Source: Kryptolebias marmoratus
Lineage: Eukaryota > Chordata > Actinopteri > Cyprinodontiformes > Rivulidae
Assembly (NCBI RefSeq): GCF_001649575.2
Contig: NC_051431.1
Span: forward strand, 8,644,012-8,708,011
Length of the DNA stretch: 64,000 bases
Direction: 5' to 3'
Part shown: positions 13,795 through 23,639 of the stretch, piece after piece
Numbering within the stretch: the stretch's first letter is position 1
Layout: each line of letters starts with the position of its first letter
Notes under the pieces: model-generated
Told to the model about the DNA's origin: nothing
The model's input: only the letters and a program-made list of their open reading frames with translations
Databases searched by the model: none
Program-made: the position numbers and the translations under genes

Positions 13795-14140
13795 TAGCAC
13801 GTAAGGCATGTGTTGAACACGACTCTCAGCTACCACCACACCCAATTTAAGCTCAATTTCTGCTCAATTTCTGCAAAACTGACAGTTATTTTTTACATTT
13901 GCTCTGATCAATCGGCTGTAGTGGCCATTTTGAGTCTGCTTTTAAACGCTAATCAGTTGTAGATGCACACCCAACGGTTATGGCCTGAAAGTTTAATCCA
14001 AACCTGTTGGCTGGTTCACAAGATATTTTGCTAACAGACAGGCAGACACACACATATAGACACAGGCAGATTCATTGTTGCTTACCTTTCGTGGCCCTGG
14101 GTGATAAAAATATGTACATCGACACCTGTAATGGCAGCAA
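13795..14140 (+). repeat. Family A repeat, one unit
   Basis: It carries the ordered family words 'ctcagctaccaccacacc', 'gctgtagtggccattttgag', 'gctaatcagttgtagatgca' and 'aagatattttgctaacagac', followed by a CA-rich stretch and 'cattgttgcttacc'. Orientation is the same as the copies at 20470 and 26965. Class unknown; no protein-coding part. Confidence 0.75.
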
Positions 14141-14309
14141 AAACCCATTCACAATGCAGAAAACCATAAAAGAAAACACGAAAACGCTTTGCACGCTACA
14201 GGACTCCACTCATGGCTCATTTGTTGCACCAAGGTGATGTTTTAGGCAATCAGCACTTCACCTGACAACGCTGCTGTGTACCATTTCCTTTTAAATCACA
14301 TAGCAACAA

Positions 14310-14330
14310 TCACGTGACAATGTCACGTGA
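14310..14330. promoter_or_regulatory. Palindrome with two CACGTG E-boxes
   Basis: TCACGTGACA, one spacer base, then TGTCACGTGA: perfect 10-bp inverted arms, each containing CACGTG. The TCACGTGA form is the preferred site of USF and MITF/TFE-type bHLH-ZIP factors. It lies about 190 bp past the stop codon of the minus-strand small ORF. Binding is inferred. Confidence 0.5.
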
Positions 14331-14517
14331 ACTAAATCTAATAACAAACTGTTTCTGCCGACAAATAAAAATATCTATAAAAGGTAAACTAAGAAAGCTA
14401 CATATATCCATCTAAACACAGACAAAGCTATAATAGCAAACAGGACAAAACATTTTATATGTAAATGAAACACCCACACAAACCACTTATTGCATACAGC
14501 ACAACAGGATTTAGGAT

Positions 14518-14655
14518 TTATGAGGTTTGTTTCTTTTTCATATAACCAGACATTTGCAGCACAGTTAGCATATTTAGTTTAAACACAGCTACAGCATAAT
14601 CATAAAAATGACTCCACTCCTGTCGACTCTTGTCCTTGCAGCATTTAGTCGCCAT
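14518..14655 (-). CDS. Candidate small ORF, 45 codons, unidentified
   Basis: On the minus strand ATG at 14655 has A at -3 and G at +4 (AAAATGGCG). It reads MATKCCKDKSRQEWSHF onward for 45 codons to TAA at 14518. The start overlaps a YY1-type motif (AAAATGGCGAC), which in many vertebrate genes marks the first codons just downstream of the transcription start. The upstream DNA (to about 14860) is CpG-dense. No domain was recognised, and no polyadenylation signal or splice donor was found. It could be chance, a broken first exon or part of a repeat. Confidence 0.2.
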   Translation of the reverse strand: MATKCCKDKSRQEWSHFYDYAVAVFKLNMLTVLQMSGYMKKKQTS

Positions 14656-14860
14656 TTTCGTTTTCAGAAGAAGAAGAGAGAAGAACTTTACTTTTCTCTT
14701 CGACCTGGCGTCTTCGGATCCATCGTTCTCCCTCTGTCTCTGTTTACATCCGGGGATTATTTTACCGACTCGATATCTGTCGTGTGCCTAGACTGTCCGC
14801 ACTATAATTGGCAATGTTTGAATGTAAACAAACGACTCGTAATTGTTGGAAACAAAACCT
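14600..14860 (-). promoter_or_regulatory. CpG-dense promoter-like block
   Basis: About 14 CpGs occur in 260 bp, far above the surrounding DNA. On the minus strand there is CCGGATGTAAACA (14753-14741), the form of a composite ETS-forkhead site, a further TGTAAACA forkhead site (plus strand, 14823-14830), and a YY1-type site at 14648-14659. These suggest a promoter firing on the minus strand, but no gene on that side was identified. Confidence 0.3.
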
Positions 14861-16807
14861 GACTCTGCTGATTTCACTCACTTATTACAAATTATGTATT
14901 TAGTGATTTTTAAAAAATTAAAAACTTTGAAAATTGCAAATCCTGACAGCTATTATGGCTTTAGGTTTGTTTCATTAAAAAAAAAAAAGTAAAAAAACAG
15001 TATACGTTGTTAGAAACTAGAAAAGAAAAAATAAGAAAAAAAAAGACTAATTCTTGTGAAATCCATGCTAAAGAAGTGGTCTTTCAGTAATCCCTTTGGG
15101 AATCTGTTTTCAGTTGACTCATAAGTCATTAACAAGATGTTGGTTTTCACTGTTTTATTCTAGGTTTCTTTGTTTTAATTTTATTTTAATAAGGGCCAGA
15201 CAAGGAAGGTGTGAAGACCACTTCTGACCCTCGGGCCATATGTTGCCTTTGCGTGGGGTCGATGATGCTCTTATTTATTCTATAAATATGATTCATCGCA
15301 CGGGTTAATGCATTGTTTCAAACTCTAAAAATGATTGAAGCCATTAAAAAAGTGCACAAGATTCTGCCTTTACTAAAGAGATCAGGCTGATATAGACAGG
15401 AGGACTAAAACAATATTTCTTTTCTGCAATACTGAAACAAGAAAGTCAGCAAACTTGACACAGACCCAGACAATTTTCTCACCATTAAGCATCTCCAAGG
15501 TGCTATGTGGTTCATGATTTATTACAATCATCTGCTGTATGTCTCTGGATGCAGAATCGCCCATGCACAGACTGGCTGATAAACTGTGCAGCATGTGTGT
15601 GTATGTGTGTGCCAGTTAAGCATTTGACCATTTTTTTTTGTTGTGGAGAAAAATGGAGATCATTACAGCTTGTAATTATTTTTATATGATTCGAAAACAC
15701 AGAATGAAAAGATGCAAAATAATAAAAAAATGGGACTGTCCATTTGTGCAGGTGGGTTTGTTTCCTGCTCCAAACAAGCAATTTGAATTCTAGTAGCTAA
15801 TTATTACTAATCATCAACTTAATTGCATCAAACTACAATGTTTTTTTTTGTCATTTGCCTGAAACAAACAAAGGATTTTTGTTTTTTTTTCCTCCCGCTG
15901 GCAATCACAGAGATGTATTTCCCCACATGGTTGTAAATGTGACACAAAACAAGACAGGAAACCAGTTGAGCGTACATGTTTCATCCCTCAGAGGCATGAA
16001 GAATTGATGACCTGTGGCGATATATTCGGAGTATCATTTCCTGTAGTAATTTACTGTGGGTGGCAAAAAAAAGCCTTACAGGAAGATTGCAGGATCCTTT
16101 GTAAACGCTGTGCTAATGTGAGTTTTGGTGGATGATTGGACACAAAAACACATTTCTCCATCTGTTGTCACACTCTATTTGCTTGTGTTCTGTTATGTTA
16201 CATGTGCCATACACATGTGAGTGTGTTCACGCAGCATGTGTGAGGAAAACTGCATGTCCCTCTGTGGTCCTATAGCATCGGAAAATCTACTTTTTCCTCC
16301 CTATACATCTTGCTCTGGCTCAGCCATCGAGGTCACTTCCGAGGGTCTGATTCAATTATTCTTCCTTTCAAAACAGGAGGAAAACATTTTCATGGTGAAT
16401 GGTTTGCCTAAATAGATTATCATCTCAAATAATTCAATTTCCGTTAATTTGATTGATTTCATACCAAGGGGGAAAGAAATCTTAATTTAAAAGCATTGCA
16501 TTTCTAATCAAACATTAACTGAGAAGCAGGCCCGGGCGAAAATCTTTTATTACCCGTTTCTCCACTAATTTAAATAGAAAATGCTGATGGCTGCCCTATT
16601 AAATATCACCATCCCAATTCAGTGCGTGTGCTCACATGATCAAGACTCTTAACTGTTTGAAAGCTGCGCCCCCCTATTACAATCCCTGCACACTTAATCA
16701 CATACACAGAGAAGCTTTTTGGTGGCCATTACAAGTGAGGATCCAGATGAAGGAGTTCGGTCATCTGATCCATTCCCATCCATTATTCATCCCGCTTGGG
16801 GTGGGGT
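14861..16807. other. Gene-free upstream DNA with a candidate conserved block
   Basis: No gene is supported. At about 16420-16650 the sequence has repeated AATTNNATT and TTAATTT-type homeodomain cores and no repeat signature, resembling a conserved enhancer. The rest has poly-A/T runs. Confidence 0.45.
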
Positions 16808-16884
16808 NNNNNNNNNNNNNNNNNNNNNNNNNNNNNNNNNNNNNNNNNNNNNNNNNNNNNNNNNNNNNNNNNNNNNNNNNNNNN
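16808..16884. other. Assembly gap (77 N)
   Basis: A run of N. G-rich sequence lies on both sides. Confidence 0.99.
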
Positions 16885-18339
16885 GGGGGGTGGGGGGGGG
16901 CGACAGAAAGCGCTGGGGCTCCTCGTCTCCGGGAGAGACCCACAAAAACCAATCTATTCTTGTGAGCAGAAGAAATGCCATGCGGTCGTTGAGTGAGTCA
17001 CCAAGACCGGAAAAAGAGTCAAGGAGATAGAAAGACAAGGAGGGGAAACAGACGTTGGGGAGAGTGTGAGCACAAGAAGTGAAGTGAACCATCAAGCAGG
17101 CGCCAAATCAAATTATTACCCCTCTGAAAGAAAAAAAAAAAAAGTTCCAGATATGAAAAAAAAAAAAAAGTGACATTGTGACTTATTGAGCATTTCTCCA
17201 GCAGGTGCAGGCTGATGCCCACTGGTGCTGTGCTGTCAGAAAACACAGCAGCCCGGCCACTGCTGCTGCTGCTGTGAGGAGAAAACACCTTGTGGAGACA
17301 TTGTGTGAGTGGCAGGCAGAACTGGCAGGCTGCCACAGATAATAACATCTGAAATAAATTTGATGTGTGGAATTCAATCTGTAGCGATAGGGACGGCTGC
17401 AGCATTAGAGCGAAGTTCTAAATGCTATCTACTCATCCATGGAATGAGGACTGACACGCAGCCTCAGAGAATAGATTGTGCAATTAGCAGTCTTTGTGCT
17501 GTTTTGACACAATGAAAGGGGGAAATGAGATTCACCGTTGTCATGCACAGCTCTCCCTGTGGCTCTGTGATTCTCAGAAGATGGGCCCTCATGTACTCCA
17601 GGTGAGAATAAGTTGAGACATCAGGAGGAGTAATAAAGTCCAAGGAGAGAATTCGGCTGCCCATTATTCACCTGAAACATTACAATCTGTAAATTTCAGA
17701 CTGTTTCATTCTGATGTGACATTCTTCACAGCTTGAGCTCTAATTTTAAAGATGCAATACGCTGTTCAACGCAAAGGGGGCGCTCTTTGAGTAGACATTG
17801 AGCTGAAACGGTTAGAGGAGCAGAGTTTCACCAAACTTTGCTGTTTCCCTTTAATAGATTTGAAAATGTTGTTTTTTAATATCATGATAGATCTGCCCTT
17901 TTAACATATACATTCAGTTTAAGTTAAATATTATTATAATATTATTGACTTTTTACCAGGAGTTTCAATGACTGCGTCTCAAAAATCATCATGTTTGAGT
18001 GTTTAAAGAACAGAATAACACCTCGTTTCCTTCAAGCGCAGCTTCCAGCATCAGTACTGTGTAATAAACACAAACTAAGAGATTTATGTGGTATAAAAAC
18101 CAAACTGAAGCCAGCGGAATGTAGGTTTCTGTGTGTAAAACCATAAATTACTATAATATTCTGATAAAGTGGCTGCGTTGAATTTACTTCACAGCTCTGT
18201 GTGTTTTTTTCTTTTCTTTTACACTTCCCATGAAATCACTTTTATTATTCTTTCAATGTTCCTGCAGAGCGTTACAGTGGGTCTTAGGGGGGCAATCAGA
18301 GGAGGTAATAACACAACCTACACATGTTTAGAACTCTCA
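16885..18339. other. Upstream flank of the promoter
   Basis: A G-run abuts the gap, then mixed sequence with two A-runs near 17128-17170 and a short (CTG)n at about 17260-17275. No exon could be supported. Confidence 0.5.
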
Positions 18340-18440
18340 CGAGGGCGCGCGGTGTCTTTTTTTTTTTTTTTTTTTTTTTTTGTTTAAACGCCTGGATGTC
18401 ATCTCAACATTGTAACGCAGCGCAAAGTGCGATAGCGGAC

Positions 18441-18486
18441 TCCCTCCTCCCTCCTCCTCCTTGTCCCCCCTCCCTCTCTACCCCTC
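18441..18486. repeat. Polypyrimidine tract, possible G-quadruplex on the minus strand
   Basis: Almost only C and T for about 46 bases. The complementary strand has at least four runs of three or more G separated by short purine loops. It lies 70-120 bases upstream of the start codon. Confidence 0.6.
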
Positions 18487-18507
18487 ATGTGTCTACATTT
18501 CCATCCC

Positions 18508-18525
18508 ATGGCCGTCTCTAGGTGA
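18508..18525 (+). promoter_or_regulatory. Upstream ORF of five codons (MAVSR, stop)
   Basis: ATG GCC GTC TCT AGG TGA reads open from 18508 and stops at 18525, 33 bases before the main start and in the same frame. The +4 base is G but -3 is C, so it is a medium-strength start. If it lies within the mRNA it could lower translation of the main ORF or feed reinitiation. Whether it is transcribed depends on an unknown start site. Confidence 0.4.
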
Positions 18526-18558
18526 TTTAGCGCCGCCAGTCTCGAGCAGGTATCCAAC

Positions 18559-18634
18559 ATGGCGATCACGGGGAGCGGATCTCTCGCTATTTCTTTCTCG
18601 GTTTTCGTGATTTCGGCGGCGTTTCTTCCGAAAG
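18559..18634 (+). CDS. First coding exon: signal peptide of a secreted or membrane protein (possibly ALCAM-like)
   Basis: ATG at 18559 has A at -3 and G at +4. An in-frame TGA at 18523-18525 lies 36 bases upstream, so this is the first start after a stop. The 25 codons begin MAITGSGSLAISFSVF, continue with VISAAFLPK and end one base into a Gly codon at the donor AAAG|GTGAGT (18635). This is a phase-1 intron, usual between a signal peptide and an Ig-type domain. The leader has a short polar start, a hydrophobic core of about 13 residues and an Ala-rich end, as in a signal peptide. CpGs are frequent around it. From memory, the leader of vertebrate ALCAM (CD166, an Ig-superfamily adhesion protein) has similar length, a matching Ile-Ser-Ala stretch and a Phe-x-Pro near its end, and ALCAM has a very long first intron. 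CADM and other adhesion proteins remain possible. The exon is well supported; the identity is weak. Confidence 0.7.
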
Positions 18635-18770
18635 GTGAGTGGATTTTGTTACATTTTTTTAATTTTTGATTTTTAAATTTTTTTTACCCCCTCCCTCCCG
18701 AAGCTGAGCGTGTGTGTGATGCAGGATCTCGCAGTTAAAGCCCGAGGAGCAGCTTGTCTTCTGTGTTTTG

Positions 18771-19049
18771 NNNNNNNNNNNNNNNNNNNNNNNNNNNNNN
18801 NNNNNNNNNNNNNNNNNNNNNNNNNNNNNNNNNNNNNNNNNNNNNNNNNNNNNNNNNNNNNNNNNNNNNNNNNNNNNNNNNNNNNNNNNNNNNNNNNNNN
18901 NNNNNNNNNNNNNNNNNNNNNNNNNNNNNNNNNNNNNNNNNNNNNNNNNNNNNNNNNNNNNNNNNNNNNNNNNNNNNNNNNNNNNNNNNNNNNNNNNNNN
19001 NNNNNNNNNNNNNNNNNNNNNNNNNNNNNNNNNNNNNNNNNNNNNNNNN
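18771..19049. other. Assembly gap (279 N)
   Basis: A run of N about 135 bases after the exon donor, ending in a G14-15 run. Confidence 0.99.
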
Positions 19050-19656
19050 GGGGGGGGGGGGGGGAGAAGTTGTGGTTGCGTTTGTGCGCCTCGATGCGCA
19101 CCAGATTCTCCTCCAACCTCAGCATCACTCTCAGTTTGGGTTCCAAAAAGAGTCCCCGAGAACTGAAAGGCTGCTCTTTTTTTTGTTTTAGTTCTTGTTC
19201 TTGTTGCAAAAGCTGACTCAAAAGGGACGTGCGTTTTTACTGTAAATACACAAGGACTGTTTGTGGGGGAGAAAAAAAAGTAATCAGGCGGAGATGAAGT
19301 GATCTCCACCTAAACCAAGTGAAGCTCGGTCAGACACGGATTTGTTTGGGGGGGGGGCTAATCAGCTGGGATCTCAGCAGGATCAGGAGCGCTTAGTTAC
19401 ACCAGATAAATCCTCTCAGACATCTCTGAAGTTCAGGTGCGCTTTGGAGGAAAGAAGGAAAAAAAAAAAAAAGCACGCATTGCAGCTCTGGTCTCGCGCA
19501 GTCAGTGTCCTCTCTCTGGTCGCACAAACTGCAGCCCGGATGCGGTTTGGGTTCCGGACCGCAGTCCTCACTTCTCCTTCCGCTCCGCGAGGCTGAAAGT
19601 GAACATCTGCCATCGCGCTGCTCTGCTCTCAGGCTTTTTTTTTTTTTTTTTTTTTT

Positions 19657-19790
19657 NNNNNNNNNNNNNNNNNNNNNNNNNNNNNNNNNNNNNNNNNNNN
19701 NNNNNNNNNNNNNNNNNNNNNNNNNNNNNNNNNNNNNNNNNNNNNNNNNNNNNNNNNNNNNNNNNNNNNNNNNNNNNNNNNNNNNNNNNN
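19657..19790. other. Assembly gap (134 N) between poly-T and poly-A
   Basis: A run of N with T22 to its left and A10 to its right. The homopolymers explain the gap. Confidence 0.99.
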
Positions 19791-19799
19791 AAAAAAAAA

Positions 19800-20469
19800 A
19801 GGTAAGATGCCCCTGCAGGTTGTTAAAATGTCAAAGCAACAGTTGCTTTGACAGGTTTGCACTGAAACACTACTAACTGGCTTCTTTTTCCCTCATAATT
19901 AGAGAGAACACACACACACACAGTAGTGGCACGTGCAGTATCTGCATCACACATCAACAGGTCTGCAGAAACTCATCATCCCAGTGTGTGTTTGAATGTG
20001 TGTGTGTGTGTGTGTGTGCGTGTAAGTGGCCTGCCACCCTGCTTCCAGCACGATGCTTCTTGTTAAAATAAATTTTAGACAGTGTGTTTTTCTTTGCAGT
20101 TCACTGGTTACAAGGCTTTCATTTCACAGTTGCTGAATTTATTATGCTCCGTGCTGAATAGCTGCTGAATGACATTTACAGCATTGTCTAACGTCTCCTT
20201 GTCACATTAATTTAATTAACCTTTCAGTCGAATAAAATAATGCGTCGTGAATGCGCAATAACCTCTGGCTACATCCGCCTAGGGGCTGCGTGGCTTCGGA
20301 GAGCCGCCTCCAAGTTTGGGTAAATTCTCAGCTCTGACCCCTTGACCCCAGATTTTTAGCTCTGAGTGTGTGTGTGTGCGTGAGCGCCCTTTTCTTCCTC
20401 TAATTACTAATCCAGAATGATAGGATTTGGACCTATAGTAAGACAAGAGGAGTTGCACATCAAATATTA
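19800..20469. other. Intron DNA with CA/TG microsatellites
   Basis: CA runs at about 19909-19922 and TG runs at about 19998-20018 and 20364-20378. No exon or transposon was recognised. Confidence 0.6.
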
Positions 20470-21510
20470 AAGACCTGGAATTCTTTGAATGAGTGCGTGC
20501 CGCCTGCTGCCTTCCATGCTAGAGTTTAAGACGAAATTCCAAGATCATCATTGGCCAGACCTCGAAAATAATATGACGCACAATCTCGTTGCAATCTTGC
20601 ACGATCTGTTTGCGCTCAGGCTATGTTGCTTGGGGACGTCGGCAACTAGCGCTCCAGATTCTGGCTCAATATCTGTAAAACTCATTGAGTTATAGCCATT
20701 GTTTGTGTACGCCGAGGTCGATTAGCTGTGAGGGACATCTTGAATTGGATCGACTCCAAAAGTTAATCAGTTGTACACGTACAGCCAATGATTATGTTCA
20801 AATAGTTTCACTGAAATCAGTCCAGCGGTTCATGAGATATTTTGCTAACAGACCAACAGGGTTTACTACAACAGTTAATGACAAAGTTGTAAGCAAAGAC
20901 GTTGCAGAATGTGTAATGGTCAAAGGCTGGTGCTCAGCTGCTACTTCGTCAGATTTTATCTCAATATCTGTAAAATTGGCTATACTTTTGTCATTTTTGT
21001 GTTTTCTAATGTAAGTTGGCTGTGGTGGCCATCTTGTATTGGGCTGACTCAAACAGTTAATCAGTTGTAAATGGACATGCATTGATTACTTCCTGTAAGT
21101 TTTAATAAAATCTGTCTCGTGGTTCAAGAGATATTTTGCTAACAGACAGAGTTGATTCAAACAGGTAAATAGCAAGAGTTTAAACACAGATGTGATCAGT
21201 TAGTGCTTCGAATGTACGTTGGGGATCAGTCTCAGCTACTACCACACCAATTTTCAGCTCAATGTCTGTTTAACTCGCTGACTTAAAGCCATGTTTGTGT
21301 TTGCTAAGACTTCTTAGCCGTGGTGGCCATCTTGAATCGAGCTGACTCCTAAAAGTTAATCAGTCGCAGATGTACAGTAAGTGATGAAAGTTTCATTAAA
21401 ATGTGTTTTAGTGATTCATGAGATGTTTTGCTAATGCACACACACACGCACACACAGACCTGGGCAAAGACATTATCGCCCTTTCCTTCGCCTTGGGTGG
21501 CGGGCAGTAA
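20470..21510 (+). repeat. Family A repeat, three tandem units
   Basis: It starts with the family left end ('ccttccatgctagagttta'). It then repeats the same ordered words three times at about 290-bp spacing: 'gctcaatatctgtaaaa' or a variant, a 'ggccatcttg' block, 'agttaatcagttgta', and 'atgagatattttgctaacag'. It ends in a CA run and 'gacattatcgccctttcctt'. The three units are diverged from each other, so the array is old. Confidence 0.8.
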
Positions 21511-21925
21511 TAAAGCTAGGCCATTAAAGAAAAGAGACGCAACTGGTCCCAGGCGTCCTGGGGAAACGGCGTCACCGAAGTGCTCCAACTCAAAGCGCTG
21601 CCTCAGCTGAGCATCCCGCCATGAAACAATGCAAGTCTGCGGCGTTGCAGCAGACGATCTGTTTAGCAGTATTTCTCTCCCCTGCGTCTCCTGGGGCCCT
21701 GCCTGTTGTAGCGCATCAGATGGTTGAATTTCAGAGGGTTCAACGATCCCACTTATTGCCAGTTTAAAGCCATTCGTCAGGACTGAGTGATGGTGAAGTG
21801 GATCAATACGAGCTGTCATGGAGCCTCGAGGCGCTGCTGAAGGACAGGATCTCGGAGAAACAAAAGGAAACATGCAGCTGTTACAGATCTTTTGGTTGCC
21901 AGTTGGCATCTGACCCGGTGAGTGA
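21511..21925. other. GC-richer unique intron block with a long minus-strand open frame
   Basis: Composition is clearly more GC-rich than the surroundings. The minus strand is open without a stop from 21909 back through this block (about 130 codons here, then into the repeat), without a recognisable domain. On the plus strand a consensus donor GTGAGT lies at 21918. It could be an alternative exon, a conserved element or chance. Confidence 0.25.
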
Positions 21926-22637
21926 TTGACAGTGTTCGTCTCTGGCTGCCTATGGTGGTGTTTGGCTTTGAAACAGATACTGCTGAAATCTGCTCACAGT
22001 GTGCTGCTCTGCCCTCAATTTGTGTTTGTCTATTTGTATTCTGGTGGGTGGTTGTTTTTTTTCTTTTTTTCCCTCTCTCTTTCTTTTTCTTCTTCCTCTG
22101 TTATTATACAAGCGCTGATTTTCTTGTGTTTTCTGATTGTCCCGTGGCAGTGCTGAATGTTGGCGCGTACAGGAAGTGCGTCCTTACTTTTTTATACATA
22201 TTTCAGTTGCGCGTTGAAGATAAAGTCAGTGGGCCAGTAGCAGTAGCTGTATTTAGAAACAGGCATATAATCAGCAGTATAACACTAAAATAAAGCTTAA
22301 AATTGGATGTCATAAAAGTTTAAATCATTTAAATGAACTTGGTTGGGATTCCTTGGCATCATGCTGTAGAGTTTTAGCATTGCATTCATATCTCTAGGGT
22401 AGTGTAATAAATGCCTAGTGAAGTCCCTCTGTGTCAAAAATGGATGCCATAAGACCGCTGCCAAATGTGTTTAGGAAATTACATTTTTGCTGGTGGATCA
22501 CACAGGTGAGGTAACTAAAAATAGAGGTAAGGCTCAATTAAGTATTCAGCAAATGGACACGAATTCCTCTCGACAAACTATAGCAGGCCCATTTCCTGGC
22601 GTCATCCCTACGTCTGCCCCTCTGCCCCTACCAAAAG

Positions 22638-23455
22638 CTCAGACTCTTTGAAGTGGGGTTCTGTGGAAAGGTTATGAACAATTAATACCTGACATGTAGA
22701 AGCTAGCTCCTTGACTGACCTCACCTTGGAGAAATTGAGTTTAATTCTTGCTGGGTTGATGAGCTAACAGTCAGTCTGAGTGAGGCAAGACCAAAGTGGA
22801 TTACTGCTATCTTAAAACATTTCATAGCAGCTCATGCAAACACTGTTTTTTGAACTTTAACATCTGACGTGGAATTTATTTGTTGGTCTTTTCATGTGTA
22901 AGGAGTAGCAGCAGCAGCTAGCTGTAGCACTTCTGGTGTAAAGATTTGTCAAATAGCGTTTGTGTAACCTTCTTTGAAATGTTTGAGACTAGATGGACTA
23001 GATGTTTCAAGATGGCGGCACGTTGGTGTCATGTGTGGTGGAGAAGCGCAGACTCACCGTGATCCAGAAATAAAAATAATTTACTTTAAAAAGAAGAACA
23101 AAAACAAAATGCTGACGAGGCAGCAAAATTAAACAATAAGAAAAATCCAAGATATAGCAAAAAACGACCAGACGAGACACGGGCAAGGCAGGAACCAGCA
23201 GTGACTGGAGGAAATGAGCAGGTTTTAAAACAGAGTGTAATTAGGGGAAGTGGGCACAGGTGAGTGATTACAACTAGGATCAGGTGAAGATGGGCGTGGC
23301 AGGAAAACAAGAGACCGACTGAGGAGAAGTGAATGATGACAGGAAACAAAGACAGAACTAAACCCCCAAATCCTGACAGTCTTATCCCTGCTAGGGTTAG
23401 TAGTTAGCTCATTAATCTGGTCAGAATTGTACAAATTGAAGTTGTTTATTTTACA
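22638..23455. mobile_element. Family B long-TIR element split by an LTR-like insertion
   Basis: The left terminal repeat is clear: 'ctcagactctttgaagtggg', 'aaaggttatgaacaattaat', 'ttggagaaattgagtttaat'. The core word 'agcagctagctgtagcactt' follows. The inverted right part ('tagttagctcattaatctgg', 'tcagaattgtacaaattgaa') appears only after the segment 23027-23378. The original element was therefore about 460 bp, and the inserted piece is younger. Confidence 0.7.
23027..23378 (-). mobile_element. LTR-like insertion inside family B element
   Basis: The segment starts TGTCATGTG and ends TCCTGACA, so read on either strand it has TG...CA ends. On the minus strand it runs from 'tgtcaggatttggggg' through a T-rich end to 'tctgcgcttctccaccacac', resembling fish LTRs. 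The flanks (GTTGG and GTCTT) do not form a clean target duplication, so the class is uncertain. Confidence 0.45.
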
Positions 23456-23639
23456 TGAGCCCCAAAAATATATAAATTTAAGGGATCAGATAGCCCTACC
23501 ACTTCACTCTCTTCCAACATTCCAACAAGGCGCGGGACACGCCTACCCCGTGGTGTGAATGCACAAAACAGGGGTAGGAGGAGGTGGTAGGGGCAAGGGG
23601 TGAAGTGGGACTCATCCTAATTGACTGTGGTTTTCAAAT

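Larger units (their letters stand above)
18340..18558 (+). promoter_or_regulatory. Promoter / 5'UTR region of the signal-peptide exon
   Basis: The block upstream of the start codon is clearly richer in GC and CpG than the surrounding DNA (for example GAGGGCGCGCGG near 18341 and AGCGCCGCC near 18529). It contains a T25 tract at 18357-18381, which would be expected to exclude nucleosomes. A C/T-only-like tract follows at about 18440-18485. No TATA box was seen. The transcription start cannot be placed, so the boundary between promoter and 5'UTR is inferred. Confidence 0.5.

Noticed and set aside
16636..17095. Several overlapping open frames at the 16.8 kb gap
   Set aside because: All cross the N run; no exon signals on either side.
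17735..17860. Possible small repeat around 'caaagggggcgctctttgag'
   Set aside because: No second copy or known family words were found in the window.
18659..19309. Open frames of up to 216 codons around the N gap
   Set aside because: Most of their length is N, so the openness is an artefact of unknown bases.
21349..21909. Longest open frame in the window (186 codons, minus) as a protein gene
   Set aside because: Part of it runs through a family A repeat and a CA run, there is no recognisable domain, and no promoter or splice pattern supports it. Kept only as a finding about the unique block.
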